This document shows positions 17,174 to 26,028 of a stretch of 64,000 bases of DNA, piece after piece. The notes under the pieces were generated by a model. The model had not been told where the DNA came from. It saw only the letters and a list, made by a program, of their open reading frames with translations, and did not search any database. Source of the DNA: Bacillota bacterium. Its GTDB lineage: Bacteria > Bacillota > Bacilli > Paenibacillales > Paenibacillaceae. The position numbers and the translations under genes are program-made. Positions within the stretch are counted from its first letter, which is position 1. Every line of letters begins with the position of its first letter. The stretch is taken from contig JAEWJS010000152.1 of the NCBI GenBank assembly GCA_023386495.1, forward strand, positions 124,001 to 188,000. The letters run 5' to 3'.

Positions 17174-18808
17174 ATGTACAAGATTCTTGTCGTTGACGAT
17201 GAACCGAGAGTCAGCATCGGTATCCGCAACTTGCTGCTTGCTTCGGATCTGAGCATCTCCGTCGTGGAGACGGCCTTGAACGGATTCGAGGCCGTCGACT
17301 ATTTACGCATGGACCAATACGATCTCGTGCTGACCGATATCCAGATGAGCCGGATGAGCGGGATCGAGCTGATGGAGACAATCTACATGGAGCAGCCGAA
17401 TCTTCCCGTGATCGTCATATCCGCACACGAGAAGTTCGACTTCGCCATGAAGTCGCTGCGATTAGGCGCGCGCGACTATCTGGTGAAGCCCGTCGATCAG
17501 GAGGAGCTGCTGCGCGTCGTCCGAAGCGTCCTGATCGAGAAGGAAGAGATCGGCAAGCGCTCCCTCGAGCGCACAATGCTGGAACAGAGCAAGTCGGTAT
17601 CCGATCCGGCGCGCCGCCAAGAGATTCTAATGGAGCTGGTGACGGAACGAGGGCTGTCGAAGAAGGAGCATGAAGACTTGCTGGCCGAATTGGGCGGCGA
17701 GGTCAAGGGTCCTTACTTCGGCGTCGTCACCGTCCGTCTCGATCTCAGCCAAGGCGGGTTCAGCAGCCGGGAAGTGATGCTGCAGGATCGTAAATTATTG
17801 AAATATGCGGCGCTGAATTTATTAACGGAGAGCTTGTCCGAGTGGGATGGGCTGACGTTCAATGGCTTCGGCAACGAGCTGATCGGGATCATTCAAGTGA
17901 AAGCGCCGGAGGGCGCGGAGCAGCGGCGCCAATTGCAGACGCAGCTTCATCTCGTCGGCCAGCATGTCTCGATGAACCTCAAGCAGTACTTGAACGTGGA
18001 AGCCACGATCGGCATGAGCACGCTGCGCGACGACGCGACCATGTTAGCCAAGCTGATGGAAGAAGCGAATATGGCCGCCGAATGGAAGAGGCTGCATCCC
18101 GGACAGAAGGTATTCTATTATGAAGATATCGCTGCGCAAGACAGCCTGAACATGGTCGAGTGGATGGCGAAGGTAGAGGAATGCGTACGGCTCTTCAAGG
18201 AAGGCAGTGCGGAGCTGCCTGAGGCAGCCATCTCGGAGTTGATCGACATGCTGCGGCTGCTCGGCCATACGGATGAACTGACGCACAGCTACTTCGGCAT
18301 GCTGGTCTATCGCATCTACGGCTTGCTGCTGGAATATGGGCATGCCAGCAGCGCCTCGCTGCGCCGATTCGATCCGGACGTCTACTATAAGGATCTCTCG
18401 ATCGCAGACAAGATTGGGCGCCTGCCTGCCTATATGGAGGAAGCGGCCCATATGATCCGCCTGCTGGCGAGGGAGCGGGAGAAGACGATCCTCGCACGCA
18501 TCATGGGCTACATCCGGGAGCATTATCGCAACCCGGCGCTCAAGATCCAAGATATTGCCGGTCATGTCCATTTCAGCTCCGCCTATCTCGGCTACCTGTT
18601 CAAGCAAGAGACGAAGAAGAATGTCTGGGACTACGTCACGGAGCTTCGTATCGAAGAAGCGAAGCATCTGCTCGTCTCGACGGACAAGAAGCGATATGAG
18701 ATCGCTTACGCGGTCGGCTATGAATCGCCGGAGCACTTCAGCAGGATGTTCAAGCGCTATGCCGGGATCAGTCCTGCCGACTATCGCAAAGAAGGTCAGG
18801 GGGGCTAA
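17174..18808 (+). CDS. AraC-type (YesN-like) response regulator
   Basis: This 544-residue cytoplasmic regulator has a receiver domain at 1-120 with phospho-acceptor D55 (LVLTDIQM), a middle region of ~300 residues typical of YesN-like proteins, and a C-terminal AraC DNA-binding domain with two helix-turn-helices (IQDIAGHVHFSSAYLGYLFK and the YEIAYAVGYESPEHFSRMF stretch). The frame is open upstream, but ATG 17174 follows GGAGGTG and begins with the standard receiver strand MYKILVVDDEP. The kinase gene follows directly. Such regulators usually bind direct repeats about two helical turns apart and activate sugar operons; the repeated 21-bp-spaced motif at four local promoters is the natural target. 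Confidence 0.95.
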   Translation: MYKILVVDDEPRVSIGIRNLLLASDLSISVVETALNGFEAVDYLRMDQYDLVLTDIQMSRMSGIELMETIYMEQPNLPVIVISAHEKFDFAMKSLRLGARDYLVKPVDQEELLRVVRSVLIEKEEIGKRSLERTMLEQSKSVSDPARRQEILMELVTERGLSKKEHEDLLAELGGEVKGPYFGVVTVRLDLSQGGFSSREVMLQDRKLLKYAALNLLTESLSEWDGLTFNGFGNELIGIIQVKAPEGAEQRRQLQTQLHLVGQHVSMNLKQYLNVEATIGMSTLRDDATMLAKLMEEANMAAEWKRLHPGQKVFYYEDIAAQDSLNMVEWMAKVEECVRLFKEGSAELPEAAISELIDMLRLLGHTDELTHSYFGMLVYRIYGLLLEYGHASSASLRRFDPDVYYKDLSIADKIGRLPAYMEEAAHMIRLLAREREKTILARIMGYIREHYRNPALKIQDIAGHVHFSSAYLGYLFKQETKKNVWDYVTELRIEEAKHLLVSTDKKRYEIAYAVGYESPEHFSRMFKRYAGISPADYRKEGQGG

Positions 18809-18810
18809 GG

Positions 18811-20571
18811 CTGAAGCTCAAATACAAGGTTACGCTGGCGTTCGCGCTGTTCATTGTCGGCCCCTTCCTTGTCGTGGGGTGGATCTCGGCTTACAAGACC
18901 GCCGAGTCGATGCAGGATGAAGTAGGGCGGACGATGCTCCAACTGGTGAAGCAGAATCATGCCACGATCGAGAAGTCGATGTCCGCCGTGAACGACAAGA
19001 CGATCACGTTCCTGGATAACCATATGCTCGATCTATCGGGTCCGAACGCATTCTGGATGAACATCGAGACGCTTAGCGAGATTAAGCAAGCCGACGATAT
19101 TCTGGATACCTGGTCCTCCGACGGCATGGCCTATACGCTGTATATGATGAATAAGGAAGGGAAGCGAACGCTGATCGACCTGTCGAACAAGGACAGGGGA
19201 TTCAAGTATCTGGACGGCGATGCCGCCGACTATCCCGAGTGGGTCGAACAGGCGATCCACAAGCGGGGCGCCGGCGCGTTTCGCTTGATCAGATCAAGGG
19301 ACGGGCTCGTGAATGTCAGCTTCGTGAGGAGCATCTTGAACACCCAGAACTATGAAGACGTCATGGGGTTCCTGGTCGTGTCCAACTTGGAAGTGTGGCT
19401 CACGCGCGACTTGGTGGCGGTCGAGCTTCCGGATAAGGCCGATATTTTCTTATTTAACGACCTGAACGAATTGCTCATCCATGTCGGGGCTTCCGAGATC
19501 ACCGCGGATCTTGTGCCCGATACCGCCATGAGGGGAGCTTCCGGCTACTTCTTCGCCAATCAGGAGGGAGAGCGGTGGCTGTATGCGTACTCTTACGAGC
19601 GCGCGTTCGACACCCGCGTCGTCTACCGCGTGCCGCTCGATTCGCTCACGGGCAGCCAGACGGTATTCCAATGGGTCATTATGGCCGTATCCGTCGTCTA
19701 TCTGGCACTCGTGCTGCTGTTCGTCCTCTACCTGCTGCGGATTATCGTGAAGCCGCTGCATCGGCTGGTATCCATTACGAAAATTTACGAGCCCGGCGTC
19801 AATCTGGACATGGACAAGGACATGCTGCGTTCGGATGAATTCGGCATTCTGTACGGCGCTTTTCTCCGAATGATGCGCAGGCTGGATCGGTCGTTCGAGG
19901 AAAACTATCTGATGAAGATTCAGCAGAAGGAGACGGAGCTCGCAACCCTGCATTCGCAGATCACGCCGCATCTCCTGTACAATACGCTGGATTCCATCTA
20001 CTGGTACGCGCTTGATAAGGGCAATGCGGATGTCGGCGATATGGTCAAGGACCTGTCCAAGCTGCTGCGAATCGGCCTCAGCAAAGGCAAGACGATGATC
20101 TCGATCGGGGAAGAGGTCGAGCATGTTCAAGCCTATAGCCGGCTGCAGATGAAGCGGTACCCGGACAACTTCGAGGTGTTCTGGGAGATCGACGATTCGG
20201 TGCTGACTTGCACGACGCCGAAAGTGATTCTGCAGCCGCTTGTCGAGAACGCCATCTTCCACGGCGTCAGCAGCATGGACGGCGAAGGCGCGATCTGGAT
20301 CCGAATCCTGCGCACAGCCGACACGGTCGAGATGATCGTCGAGGACAATGGCTTCCTGCCGGTCGACATGGAGCGCCTGGAGCGGATCGTTCGGGGGGAA
20401 GTCGACGACAAGGGCTACGGCATCCGGAACGTCAATCAGCGCATACAGCTGCATTATGGCGAGGCTTACGGGCTTCGTTACCGAGAGCGGCCCGGCGGAG
20501 GCGTTCAAGCGGTCATTACGCTGCCGCTGATCGAGCATGAAGCTGCAAGAATGAACGCCGGTCTGACATAG
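18811..20571 (+). CDS. YesM-like sensor histidine kinase
   Basis: This 586-residue membrane kinase has an N-terminal membrane segment (YKVTLAFALFIVGPFLVV), an extracellular sensing region (~30-285), a second membrane segment, HAMP, a His_kinase domain with H387 in ITPHLLYNTLDSI, and an ATPase domain (LQPLVENAIFHG; final glycine box RPGGGVQA). No ATG, GTG or TTG lies in frame before the first membrane segment except GTG 18874, which would cut through it. CTG 18811, 6 bases after AGGGGGG and 2 bases after the regulator stop, is the likely start. It probably senses an extracellular xanthan fragment and phosphorylates the regulator before it. Confidence 0.9.
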   Translation: MKLKYKVTLAFALFIVGPFLVVGWISAYKTAESMQDEVGRTMLQLVKQNHATIEKSMSAVNDKTITFLDNHMLDLSGPNAFWMNIETLSEIKQADDILDTWSSDGMAYTLYMMNKEGKRTLIDLSNKDRGFKYLDGDAADYPEWVEQAIHKRGAGAFRLIRSRDGLVNVSFVRSILNTQNYEDVMGFLVVSNLEVWLTRDLVAVELPDKADIFLFNDLNELLIHVGASEITADLVPDTAMRGASGYFFANQEGERWLYAYSYERAFDTRVVYRVPLDSLTGSQTVFQWVIMAVSVVYLALVLLFVLYLLRIIVKPLHRLVSITKIYEPGVNLDMDKDMLRSDEFGILYGAFLRMMRRLDRSFEENYLMKIQQKETELATLHSQITPHLLYNTLDSIYWYALDKGNADVGDMVKDLSKLLRIGLSKGKTMISIGEEVEHVQAYSRLQMKRYPDNFEVFWEIDDSVLTCTTPKVILQPLVENAIFHGVSSMDGEGAIWIRILRTADTVEMIVEDNGFLPVDMERLERIVRGEVDDKGYGIRNVNQRIQLHYGEAYGLRYRERPGGGVQAVITLPLIEHEAARMNAGLT

Positions 20572-20606
20572 CATTAAGCGAACAGCGAGATCAACAGTGG
20601 CTGAGA

Positions 20607-20637
20607 GCCGTTATCCGACAAGGGATAACGGCTTTTT
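20607..20637 (+). terminator. Rho-independent terminator of the two-component operon
   Basis: GCCGTTATCC (20607-20616) pairs with GGATAACGGC (20623-20632), followed by TTTTT. It separates the two-component genes from operon B. Confidence 0.93.
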
Positions 20638-20711
20638 CGCGCCATGAACCTTTAACCGGGTATACGATTGATGGCATGAATCGCCAGCCGTTAAGCACCT
20701 CCTCGATTACA

Positions 20712-20765
20712 TCACAGTGATGTAGGAATACATCATCGTATTAGACAAGGGGCTACCCTATACTG
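20712..20765 (+). promoter_or_regulatory. Promoter with shared operator for operon B
   Basis: ATCAC (20712-20716), 12 bases, ATACATCATCG (20729-20739), 20 bases, minus-10 TATACT (20760-20765). The left half also forms a perfect palindrome, TACATCAC-A-GTGATGTA (20709-20725). No good minus-35 box is present, so the promoter should need an activator. Start of transcription is near 20772, 20 bases before the GTG start of the first gene. Confidence 0.75.
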
Positions 20766-20791
20766 AAATCAATAGAGAGGAGAGGACACAT

Positions 20792-21724
20792 GTGAGAGAG
20801 AGGACAGGGATCGCGCTTTTCATCCATTCACTGTGGAAGTACCGGTTTCTGACGATCATGCTCGTTCCGGCGCTGGCTGTGCTGATCGTGAACAGCTATC
20901 TGCCGATGTTCGGGGTGTTCATAGCATTCAAGAATATCAACTACATCGACGGCTTATTCGGAAGCCCTTGGGTGGGCTTCAGGAACTTCGAGTTCCTGTT
21001 CAATTCAGGATCGCTATGGCGGATTACTCGCAATACGGTGCTGTACAGCTTGACATTCATGGTGTTCAATACGGTCGTATCGGTCGCGATCGCCGTAGCC
21101 ATCAATGAGCTTCGCGGCCGCTTGGCCAAGACTTATCAGACTTTCCTGATCATGCCGTACTTCTTGTCCATGATCGTTGTCGGCTACTTGGTCTACGGCT
21201 TCCTGAATCCGGATAAGGGATTCCTGAACGCGTCGGTGCTGGATTGGTTCGGCGTCGATCCGGTCTACTGGTACTCGGAGAAGGCTTACTGGCCGTACAT
21301 TCTGGTCCTGGTCAACGCGTGGAAGAACGTCGGGATCGGAGCGGTCATCTACATTGCGGCGATTGCCGGCATTGACAATGAGTATTACGAAGCGGCCGTA
21401 ATCGACGGGGCAACGAAGTGGAAACAGACGCTCCATATTACGCTGCCGCTCATTCAGCCCATCATCGTCATCTTGACCATTCTGTCGATGGGAAGCGTCT
21501 TCAACTCCGACTTCGGCTTGTTCTACCAAGTACCGATGGATTCCGGCGCGCTGTACCCCGTTACGGACACCGTCGATACCTACGTCTATCGCGTGCTGAT
21601 CGAACTGAACGACATCGGCATGTCATCCGCGGCAGCTCTGGCGCAGTCCGTGCTCGGATTCATCATGGTGCTGCTCACGAACTCTGCAGTGCGTAAGATC
21701 AACTCAGAGCAAGCGCTCTTCTAA
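20792..21724 (+). CDS. Sugar ABC transporter permease, LplB type (operon B)
   Basis: This 310-residue membrane permease has six predicted membrane segments, with the EAA loop at YEAAVIDGATKWKQ. It is the full-length counterpart of the truncated gene at the window start and ends NSEQALF. The start is GTG 20792 after GAGGAGAGG. An ATG two bases earlier (20790) is followed at once by TGA and cannot encode it. It forms the channel with the 21930 permease and is served by the 22933 lipoprotein. In operon A the two permease genes nearly touch; here a 178-bp repeat lies between them. Confidence 0.94.
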   Translation: MRERTGIALFIHSLWKYRFLTIMLVPALAVLIVNSYLPMFGVFIAFKNINYIDGLFGSPWVGFRNFEFLFNSGSLWRITRNTVLYSLTFMVFNTVVSVAIAVAINELRGRLAKTYQTFLIMPYFLSMIVVGYLVYGFLNPDKGFLNASVLDWFGVDPVYWYSEKAYWPYILVLVNAWKNVGIGAVIYIAAIAGIDNEYYEAAVIDGATKWKQTLHITLPLIQPIIVILTILSMGSVFNSDFGLFYQVPMDSGALYPVTDTVDTYVYRVLIELNDIGMSSAAALAQSVLGFIMVLLTNSAVRKINSEQALF

Positions 21725-21901
21725 TGCGTGTTCAAAAAGACCGCTTGTCAGCGTCGAGAAGGTTGGACGATGGTAGAAAGTGAGGAGCGGAGCGTAGGCA
21801 GACCTACGTGAGCACCGGAACTTTCGCCAGCGTTCAAGATTCGAAGTCGAATAAGCTTCTCGAGAAACATCACGATCACAATTGGGCTTTTTGAACATCC
21901 T
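21724..21901 (+). repeat. MITE-like repeat inserted between the permease genes
   Basis: The element has terminal inverted repeats: TGTTCAAAAAGACC at 21729-21742 and GGGCTTTTTGAACA at 21884-21897 (13 of 14 match when inverted). TTCTA occurs directly on both sides (21719-21723 and 21902-21906), like a 5-bp target duplication. Inside are further palindromes (GTAGGCAGACCTAC). No coding frame is seen. Operon A lacks it at the same junction, so it looks like an insertion in operon B. I recall similar elements in Paenibacillus intergenic DNA, but this was not checked. Confidence 0.7.
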
Positions 21902-21929
21902 TTCTAGACTATGACTTGAGGTGGTAAGT

Positions 21930-22844
21930 ATGAGCAGCACATCATTGAGCCGGCGGGAGAACACGATCTCGCCATTCGCGTCAGGACTTCTGAACGCAAG
22001 CTTCATCCTACTTTCGCTCGCTTGCGTGATGCCGGTCGTGCTGGTGATCGTCGTATCGTTCACGCATATCGATGCCTTGGTGAACGAGGGCTACCGGTTC
22101 TTCCCGTCCAAATTCTCGCTCGTCGCATATGAGAGCTTGTTCAAGGATTACGGAACGATCGTGCGAGCCTACTCGATCAGCATAGGCGTTACGGTAGTCG
22201 GAACGATATTAAGCGTCATTCTGATGGCGATGTATGCCTATCCGATCTCGCGCCAAGACTATCCGTTCCGCACCTTCTTTACCTTCTTCCTCTTCTTCAC
22301 GATGCTGTTCAGCGGAGGGGTAGTGAGCAAGTACATCGTATTCACGCAGGTACTCGGTTTATTGGATACCTACATGGCGCTGCTGCTTCCTCTCCTTATC
22401 ATACCGTTCAACGTGATCATTATGCGGACGTTCTTCCAGGCTACCATCCATCCCGCCTTGATCGAATCCGCAAGGATAGACGGGGCCGGCGAGTTCCGCA
22501 TCTTCTTCCGCATCGTCCTGCCGCTCTCGCTTCCCGTCATGGCAACGATGGCGCTGCTAGGCACGATCTTGTTCTGGAACGATTGGTTCAATTCCTTGCT
22601 GTTCATCCGTACCGAGGATAAGTATCCGCTTCAGTACTTGATGCTGCGCGTATTGAACGACGTCCAGTTTTTGCGGAACAACGTCCAGTTGGCCGCGCAG
22701 AATCCGGAGCTCATGAGCAATCTGCCGGATGAATCGCTGCAGATGGCGCTGGCCGTCGTCTGCATGGGACCGATCTTGCTCGTCTATCCGTTCTTCCAGA
22801 AATATTTTGTCAAAGGCTTAACCGTCGGCGCCGTCAAGGGCTGA
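21930..22844 (+). CDS. Sugar ABC transporter permease, YtcP type (operon B)
   Basis: This is a 304-residue membrane permease, paralogue of 335-1246 with the same ending (FVKGLTVGAVKG) and EAA loop (ESARIDGAGE). GAGGTGG lies 6 bases before ATG 21930; an in-frame start nine bases earlier overlaps the ribosome binding site. Together with the 20792 gene product it forms the membrane pore of importer B. The upstream repeat element sits only about 28 bases before the start, so translation here depends on its own ribosome binding site rather than coupling to the previous gene. Confidence 0.94.
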   Translation: MSSTSLSRRENTISPFASGLLNASFILLSLACVMPVVLVIVVSFTHIDALVNEGYRFFPSKFSLVAYESLFKDYGTIVRAYSISIGVTVVGTILSVILMAMYAYPISRQDYPFRTFFTFFLFFTMLFSGGVVSKYIVFTQVLGLLDTYMALLLPLLIIPFNVIIMRTFFQATIHPALIESARIDGAGEFRIFFRIVLPLSLPVMATMALLGTILFWNDWFNSLLFIRTEDKYPLQYLMLRVLNDVQFLRNNVQLAAQNPELMSNLPDESLQMALAVVCMGPILLVYPFFQKYFVKGLTVGAVKG

Positions 22845-22932
22845 TCGCTACCATCGGTAGTTCCGGCAAGCGACTAATGGCCAGGCCGCGAGCCGTACTA
22901 TATTATTATTACCATAGGAGGGTTACAAACGA

Positions 22933-24543
22933 ATGAGACAAAGAAAGCTGTTCCTCGTTGCGATGGCAGTCATGCTCTCGGCTATGCTTGTGCTGCAAGC
23001 CTGCGGTTCATCGAACAACGGCAACAACAAGACCAACACAGGCACGAATGCTAACACGAAGACCGAAACGAATGACAAAGCGAATAATACGACGAAAGAA
23101 CCGGTCGACGAAAAAGCCGAGCTCGACCCGTACGAAGTGTCGATCGTATACTTCGGCACGCCGGAAGCGGACGTTGCCTTGGTTGAAGAGAAGCTCAACG
23201 AATTCTTCAAGGAGAAAATCAACGCCACTGTCAAGCTGATGCCGATCGCGGCGAGCGATTATCAGAACCGCACGGAACTGATGATGAATACCGGCGAGAA
23301 AATGGACCTGGTGTTCACGGCTTCGTGGCTCAACTATTTCGGCAATGTAACGAAGGGTGCATTCCTGGAGCTTGACGAGCTGCTCGACAAGCACGGTCAA
23401 GGCATCAAGGACTCGATTCACCCGCTCTACCTGGAAGCGCCGCGTCTGAAAGGCAAATTGTATGCGGTTCCGACGAACAAGGAAATTACGCAAGGTCAAT
23501 CGTTCACGTATCGTAAAGATATCGTCGACAAGTACCAAATTCCGATCGAGTCCATTAACAAATGGGCAGACCTGGAGCCATGGTACGAGAAGATGAGCAA
23601 GGAAGAGCCAGGTCTGATTAACCTCTACTTGAATGCCGGTTCGGGCAATGCTTCCGGGCACATTCACATGAGCACCGAGACGAATTCCAACTATCGTCCG
23701 GTCGGACCGACGCCAGGCAAGACGCAGATGTTCTTCGTCGACTACACGGCATCCGAGATGAAGGTTAAGACGCTGCTGGATCCTGAACTCTACGAGATCA
23801 ATAAGAACGAATTCGAACTGTTCCGTAAGTACTACGAGAAGGGCTACATTAATGCAGACGCGGCTACGAGCAAGACGAATCCAGCCGACCTGCGCCGTCA
23901 AGGCAAGCTCTGGATGTCGTCCGGCGTATGGAAGCCGGGATCGGACATCGAGACGCAAATCGCGGACAACAATCAATTCGAATATGTATCGCATGTCGTA
24001 ACGGAACCGATCGTCACGACGGATCTGGCCGCCGGCTCCATGTTCTCGATCTCGAGAACGTCTGAGAATCCGGAGCGCGCCATGATGGTACTGAACTACC
24101 TCCATACGGACCCTTACGTGGTCAACCTGATCGTTCATGGCATCGAAGGCAAGCACTACAAGAAAGTCGGCGACAACCGCATCGAGCCGATCGCGGATTC
24201 CGGCTACGGCGCATCGGCGCTGTTCTGGGTCATCGGCAGCCAGATGCTGAACTACCTGAAGCCGGGCCAGCCTGACGACCTGTACATCAACTGGCAGAAG
24301 TTCAACGATGAAGCGGTACGCTTCCCGCTCATGGGCTTCGTCTTCGACGATACCAACGTGAAGAACGAGATTGCCCAGCTGACGGGTATTGTAACCGAAT
24401 ACAAGTCGCTGACTACAGGCGCAGTACCGAATCCGACGAAATTGCTCGACGAGCGGAACGCGAAGCTGAAGAATGGCGGCCTTGATAAGGTAGCTGCTGA
24501 GCTGCAAGCCCAGATCGACGCTTGGTGGGCCGATAACAAGTAA
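22933..24543 (+). CDS. Extracellular sugar-binding lipoprotein of operon B importer
   Basis: This 536-residue LipO/YtcQ-like lipoprotein has a lipobox LQAC with the lipidated cysteine at residue 24, an Asn/Thr/Lys-rich linker to about residue 60, then the binding fold. AGGAGGG precedes the ATG. It is a close paralogue of 1349-2965, conserved in the C-terminal half and more different around residues 195-245 and 310-345, where ligand contacts may lie. Two binding proteins suggest import of two related oligosaccharides, for instance with and without a side-chain sugar. This is inference; no ligand can be read from sequence. Confidence 0.93.
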   Translation: MRQRKLFLVAMAVMLSAMLVLQACGSSNNGNNKTNTGTNANTKTETNDKANNTTKEPVDEKAELDPYEVSIVYFGTPEADVALVEEKLNEFFKEKINATVKLMPIAASDYQNRTELMMNTGEKMDLVFTASWLNYFGNVTKGAFLELDELLDKHGQGIKDSIHPLYLEAPRLKGKLYAVPTNKEITQGQSFTYRKDIVDKYQIPIESINKWADLEPWYEKMSKEEPGLINLYLNAGSGNASGHIHMSTETNSNYRPVGPTPGKTQMFFVDYTASEMKVKTLLDPELYEINKNEFELFRKYYEKGYINADAATSKTNPADLRRQGKLWMSSGVWKPGSDIETQIADNNQFEYVSHVVTEPIVTTDLAAGSMFSISRTSENPERAMMVLNYLHTDPYVVNLIVHGIEGKHYKKVGDNRIEPIADSGYGASALFWVIGSQMLNYLKPGQPDDLYINWQKFNDEAVRFPLMGFVFDDTNVKNEIAQLTGIVTEYKSLTTGAVPNPTKLLDERNAKLKNGGLDKVAAELQAQIDAWWADNK

Positions 24544-24559
24544 GTGTTGCGCTGATTCG

Positions 24560-24584
24560 GAGAGTCTCCTGCGGGAGGCTCTTC
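24560..24584 (+). other. Intra-operon stem-loop downstream of binding-protein gene (operon B)
   Basis: AGAGTCTCC (24561-24569) pairs with GGAGGCTCT (24574-24582) around a TGCG loop, with no T-run. It takes the same place and has a similar stem sequence to 2998-3023 in operon A. Confidence 0.6.
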
Positions 24585-24622
24585 GACTTCCTACTACTAT
24601 GAATCAGAGGGGAATGCCTGAC

Positions 24623-25987
24623 GTGAAACCGGAAAATTTGATCTATACGTTCGTCAGTTATGCGACGCTTGTCGACAAGAGCTGGGGGAAGGGCATCGCG
24701 ATCGAAGGGATCGACCGGACGGCCGCAATCGCGCACAAGTATGGGATTCCCGTCACGTGGATCGTGAATGCGGGATCGGCTCCGGTGCTGGCGGAGCGAA
24801 TCTGCAGCTGGCATGAGCAATATGGCGACGATGTGATTCTGCAGGCCAACTATTATGCGGACGAATCGGAGACGGCCAAGCAGCGACTCGGAGAGGCGCT
24901 CGAGGAAGGCTGGCGCGTGTTGAAGCAGCATTATCCGTGGGCGAAGACGAAGATCGTCGCGCGAGGCCGGATCTATAACGACTTCCTGGAAGTCGCGGAG
25001 CAGCAAGGCTTTCATGGCGTGTGGGGATACTGCTGGGAACAGACGTGGTGGGACGACATCACGCATAAAGGAATTCCATGGGGATCCTGGTATATTGACA
25101 GCCAGCGCTTCAAGGCACCGCATCCTGGACCGGATAAGGGCAAGCTTGTCGCCAGTGAATGGACGGCCCGCGATCTGAATGCGACGTATCACTCCGGAAG
25201 TCCTTGCATCTATTCCTCGGATCCGAACGACGTGCTGCGAGCGGGATTATGCACAGGCGACAATATCGAGTATTGGAAAAATATGTTCAACGATTATTTA
25301 GCGAATACGGCGCATAACGAGCAAGTGCATTTCCTGCAGCAGCAGGAAAGCCATGAGATGGAATATACCGAGCGGTTCGCCGTATACCCGGCTTCCCACG
25401 TCGAAGAATGCTCGGGCATGCTGGACCTGTTCTTCGCATATATCAAGCAATACCCGATCACGATCACGACCCTGCCGCTAGCCATGGCGGATTATCATGA
25501 GCGGAACGAACTGACCGCTCCATCCTACATGCTGACCAAGGACACCTTGATCCGCCCGGCCGTGAATGAATATACGATGACGCTGGGCGGGACCGCTGCA
25601 GGCCCGTGGCCGGATACGTTCCTCTACTACGACCATGAATGCCAGATGGCATTCGTCGATGGCGCAGTAGCGCCGGACCGTCTGCGCAATTACGTCGGCA
25701 AGAGCGATATGGGCAGCGAGTTCGAAGAGGCCGTGCCGCAAACGTATGTCAGCGGGTACGTGAAGACGGAGGATACCATTCGAATGACGTTCGAGATCGG
25801 CTATACGACGCCGAAGCCGTTCGGGCTCACGTATTGGGACGACCTGCGCGGCTACGAGGTGCGGTCGTGCACGGAGGGCGTCGAGGCGAAGCTGATCGGC
25901 GAACGCGTTGCATTCTTGCGATTCGAGCTGAGGGGCAAGCCTGTACGAATCGAACTGGAGCTCGCAAGGACGGTCGTGAAGGGCTAG
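24623..25987 (+). CDS. Unknown protein with NodB/GH57-like N-terminal part (copy B)
   Basis: This 454-residue cytoplasmic protein is a paralogue of 3070-4422, starting with the same words (KPENLIYTFVSYA) and sharing IDRTAAIAHKYGIPVTWIVN, HEQYGDDVILQ, WGYCWEQTWWDDITHKGIPW and the beta-rich C-terminal part. GTG 24623 is chosen because the paralogue begins there and AGAGGGGA lies 9 bases upstream; ATGs at 24599 and 24614 are alternatives. Strict conservation of the Trp-rich central motif in both copies suggests a shared active site. Retention of one copy per importer suggests a step needed for each imported substrate. Function is unknown. Confidence 0.85.
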   Translation: MKPENLIYTFVSYATLVDKSWGKGIAIEGIDRTAAIAHKYGIPVTWIVNAGSAPVLAERICSWHEQYGDDVILQANYYADESETAKQRLGEALEEGWRVLKQHYPWAKTKIVARGRIYNDFLEVAEQQGFHGVWGYCWEQTWWDDITHKGIPWGSWYIDSQRFKAPHPGPDKGKLVASEWTARDLNATYHSGSPCIYSSDPNDVLRAGLCTGDNIEYWKNMFNDYLANTAHNEQVHFLQQQESHEMEYTERFAVYPASHVEECSGMLDLFFAYIKQYPITITTLPLAMADYHERNELTAPSYMLTKDTLIRPAVNEYTMTLGGTAAGPWPDTFLYYDHECQMAFVDGAVAPDRLRNYVGKSDMGSEFEEAVPQTYVSGYVKTEDTIRMTFEIGYTTPKPFGLTYWDDLRGYEVRSCTEGVEAKLIGERVAFLRFELRGKPVRIELELARTVVKG

Positions 25988-26028
25988 CAACTTGCTGCCG
26001 GGCATTAACGGCATAGGGGAGGATGACA

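Noticed and set aside
20790..20795. ATG-TGA start-stop as a regulatory minimal ORF before operon B
   Set aside because: It overlaps the GTG start by chance of sequence. GTG with its own ribosome binding site explains the gene; no evidence for a role of the two-codon frame.
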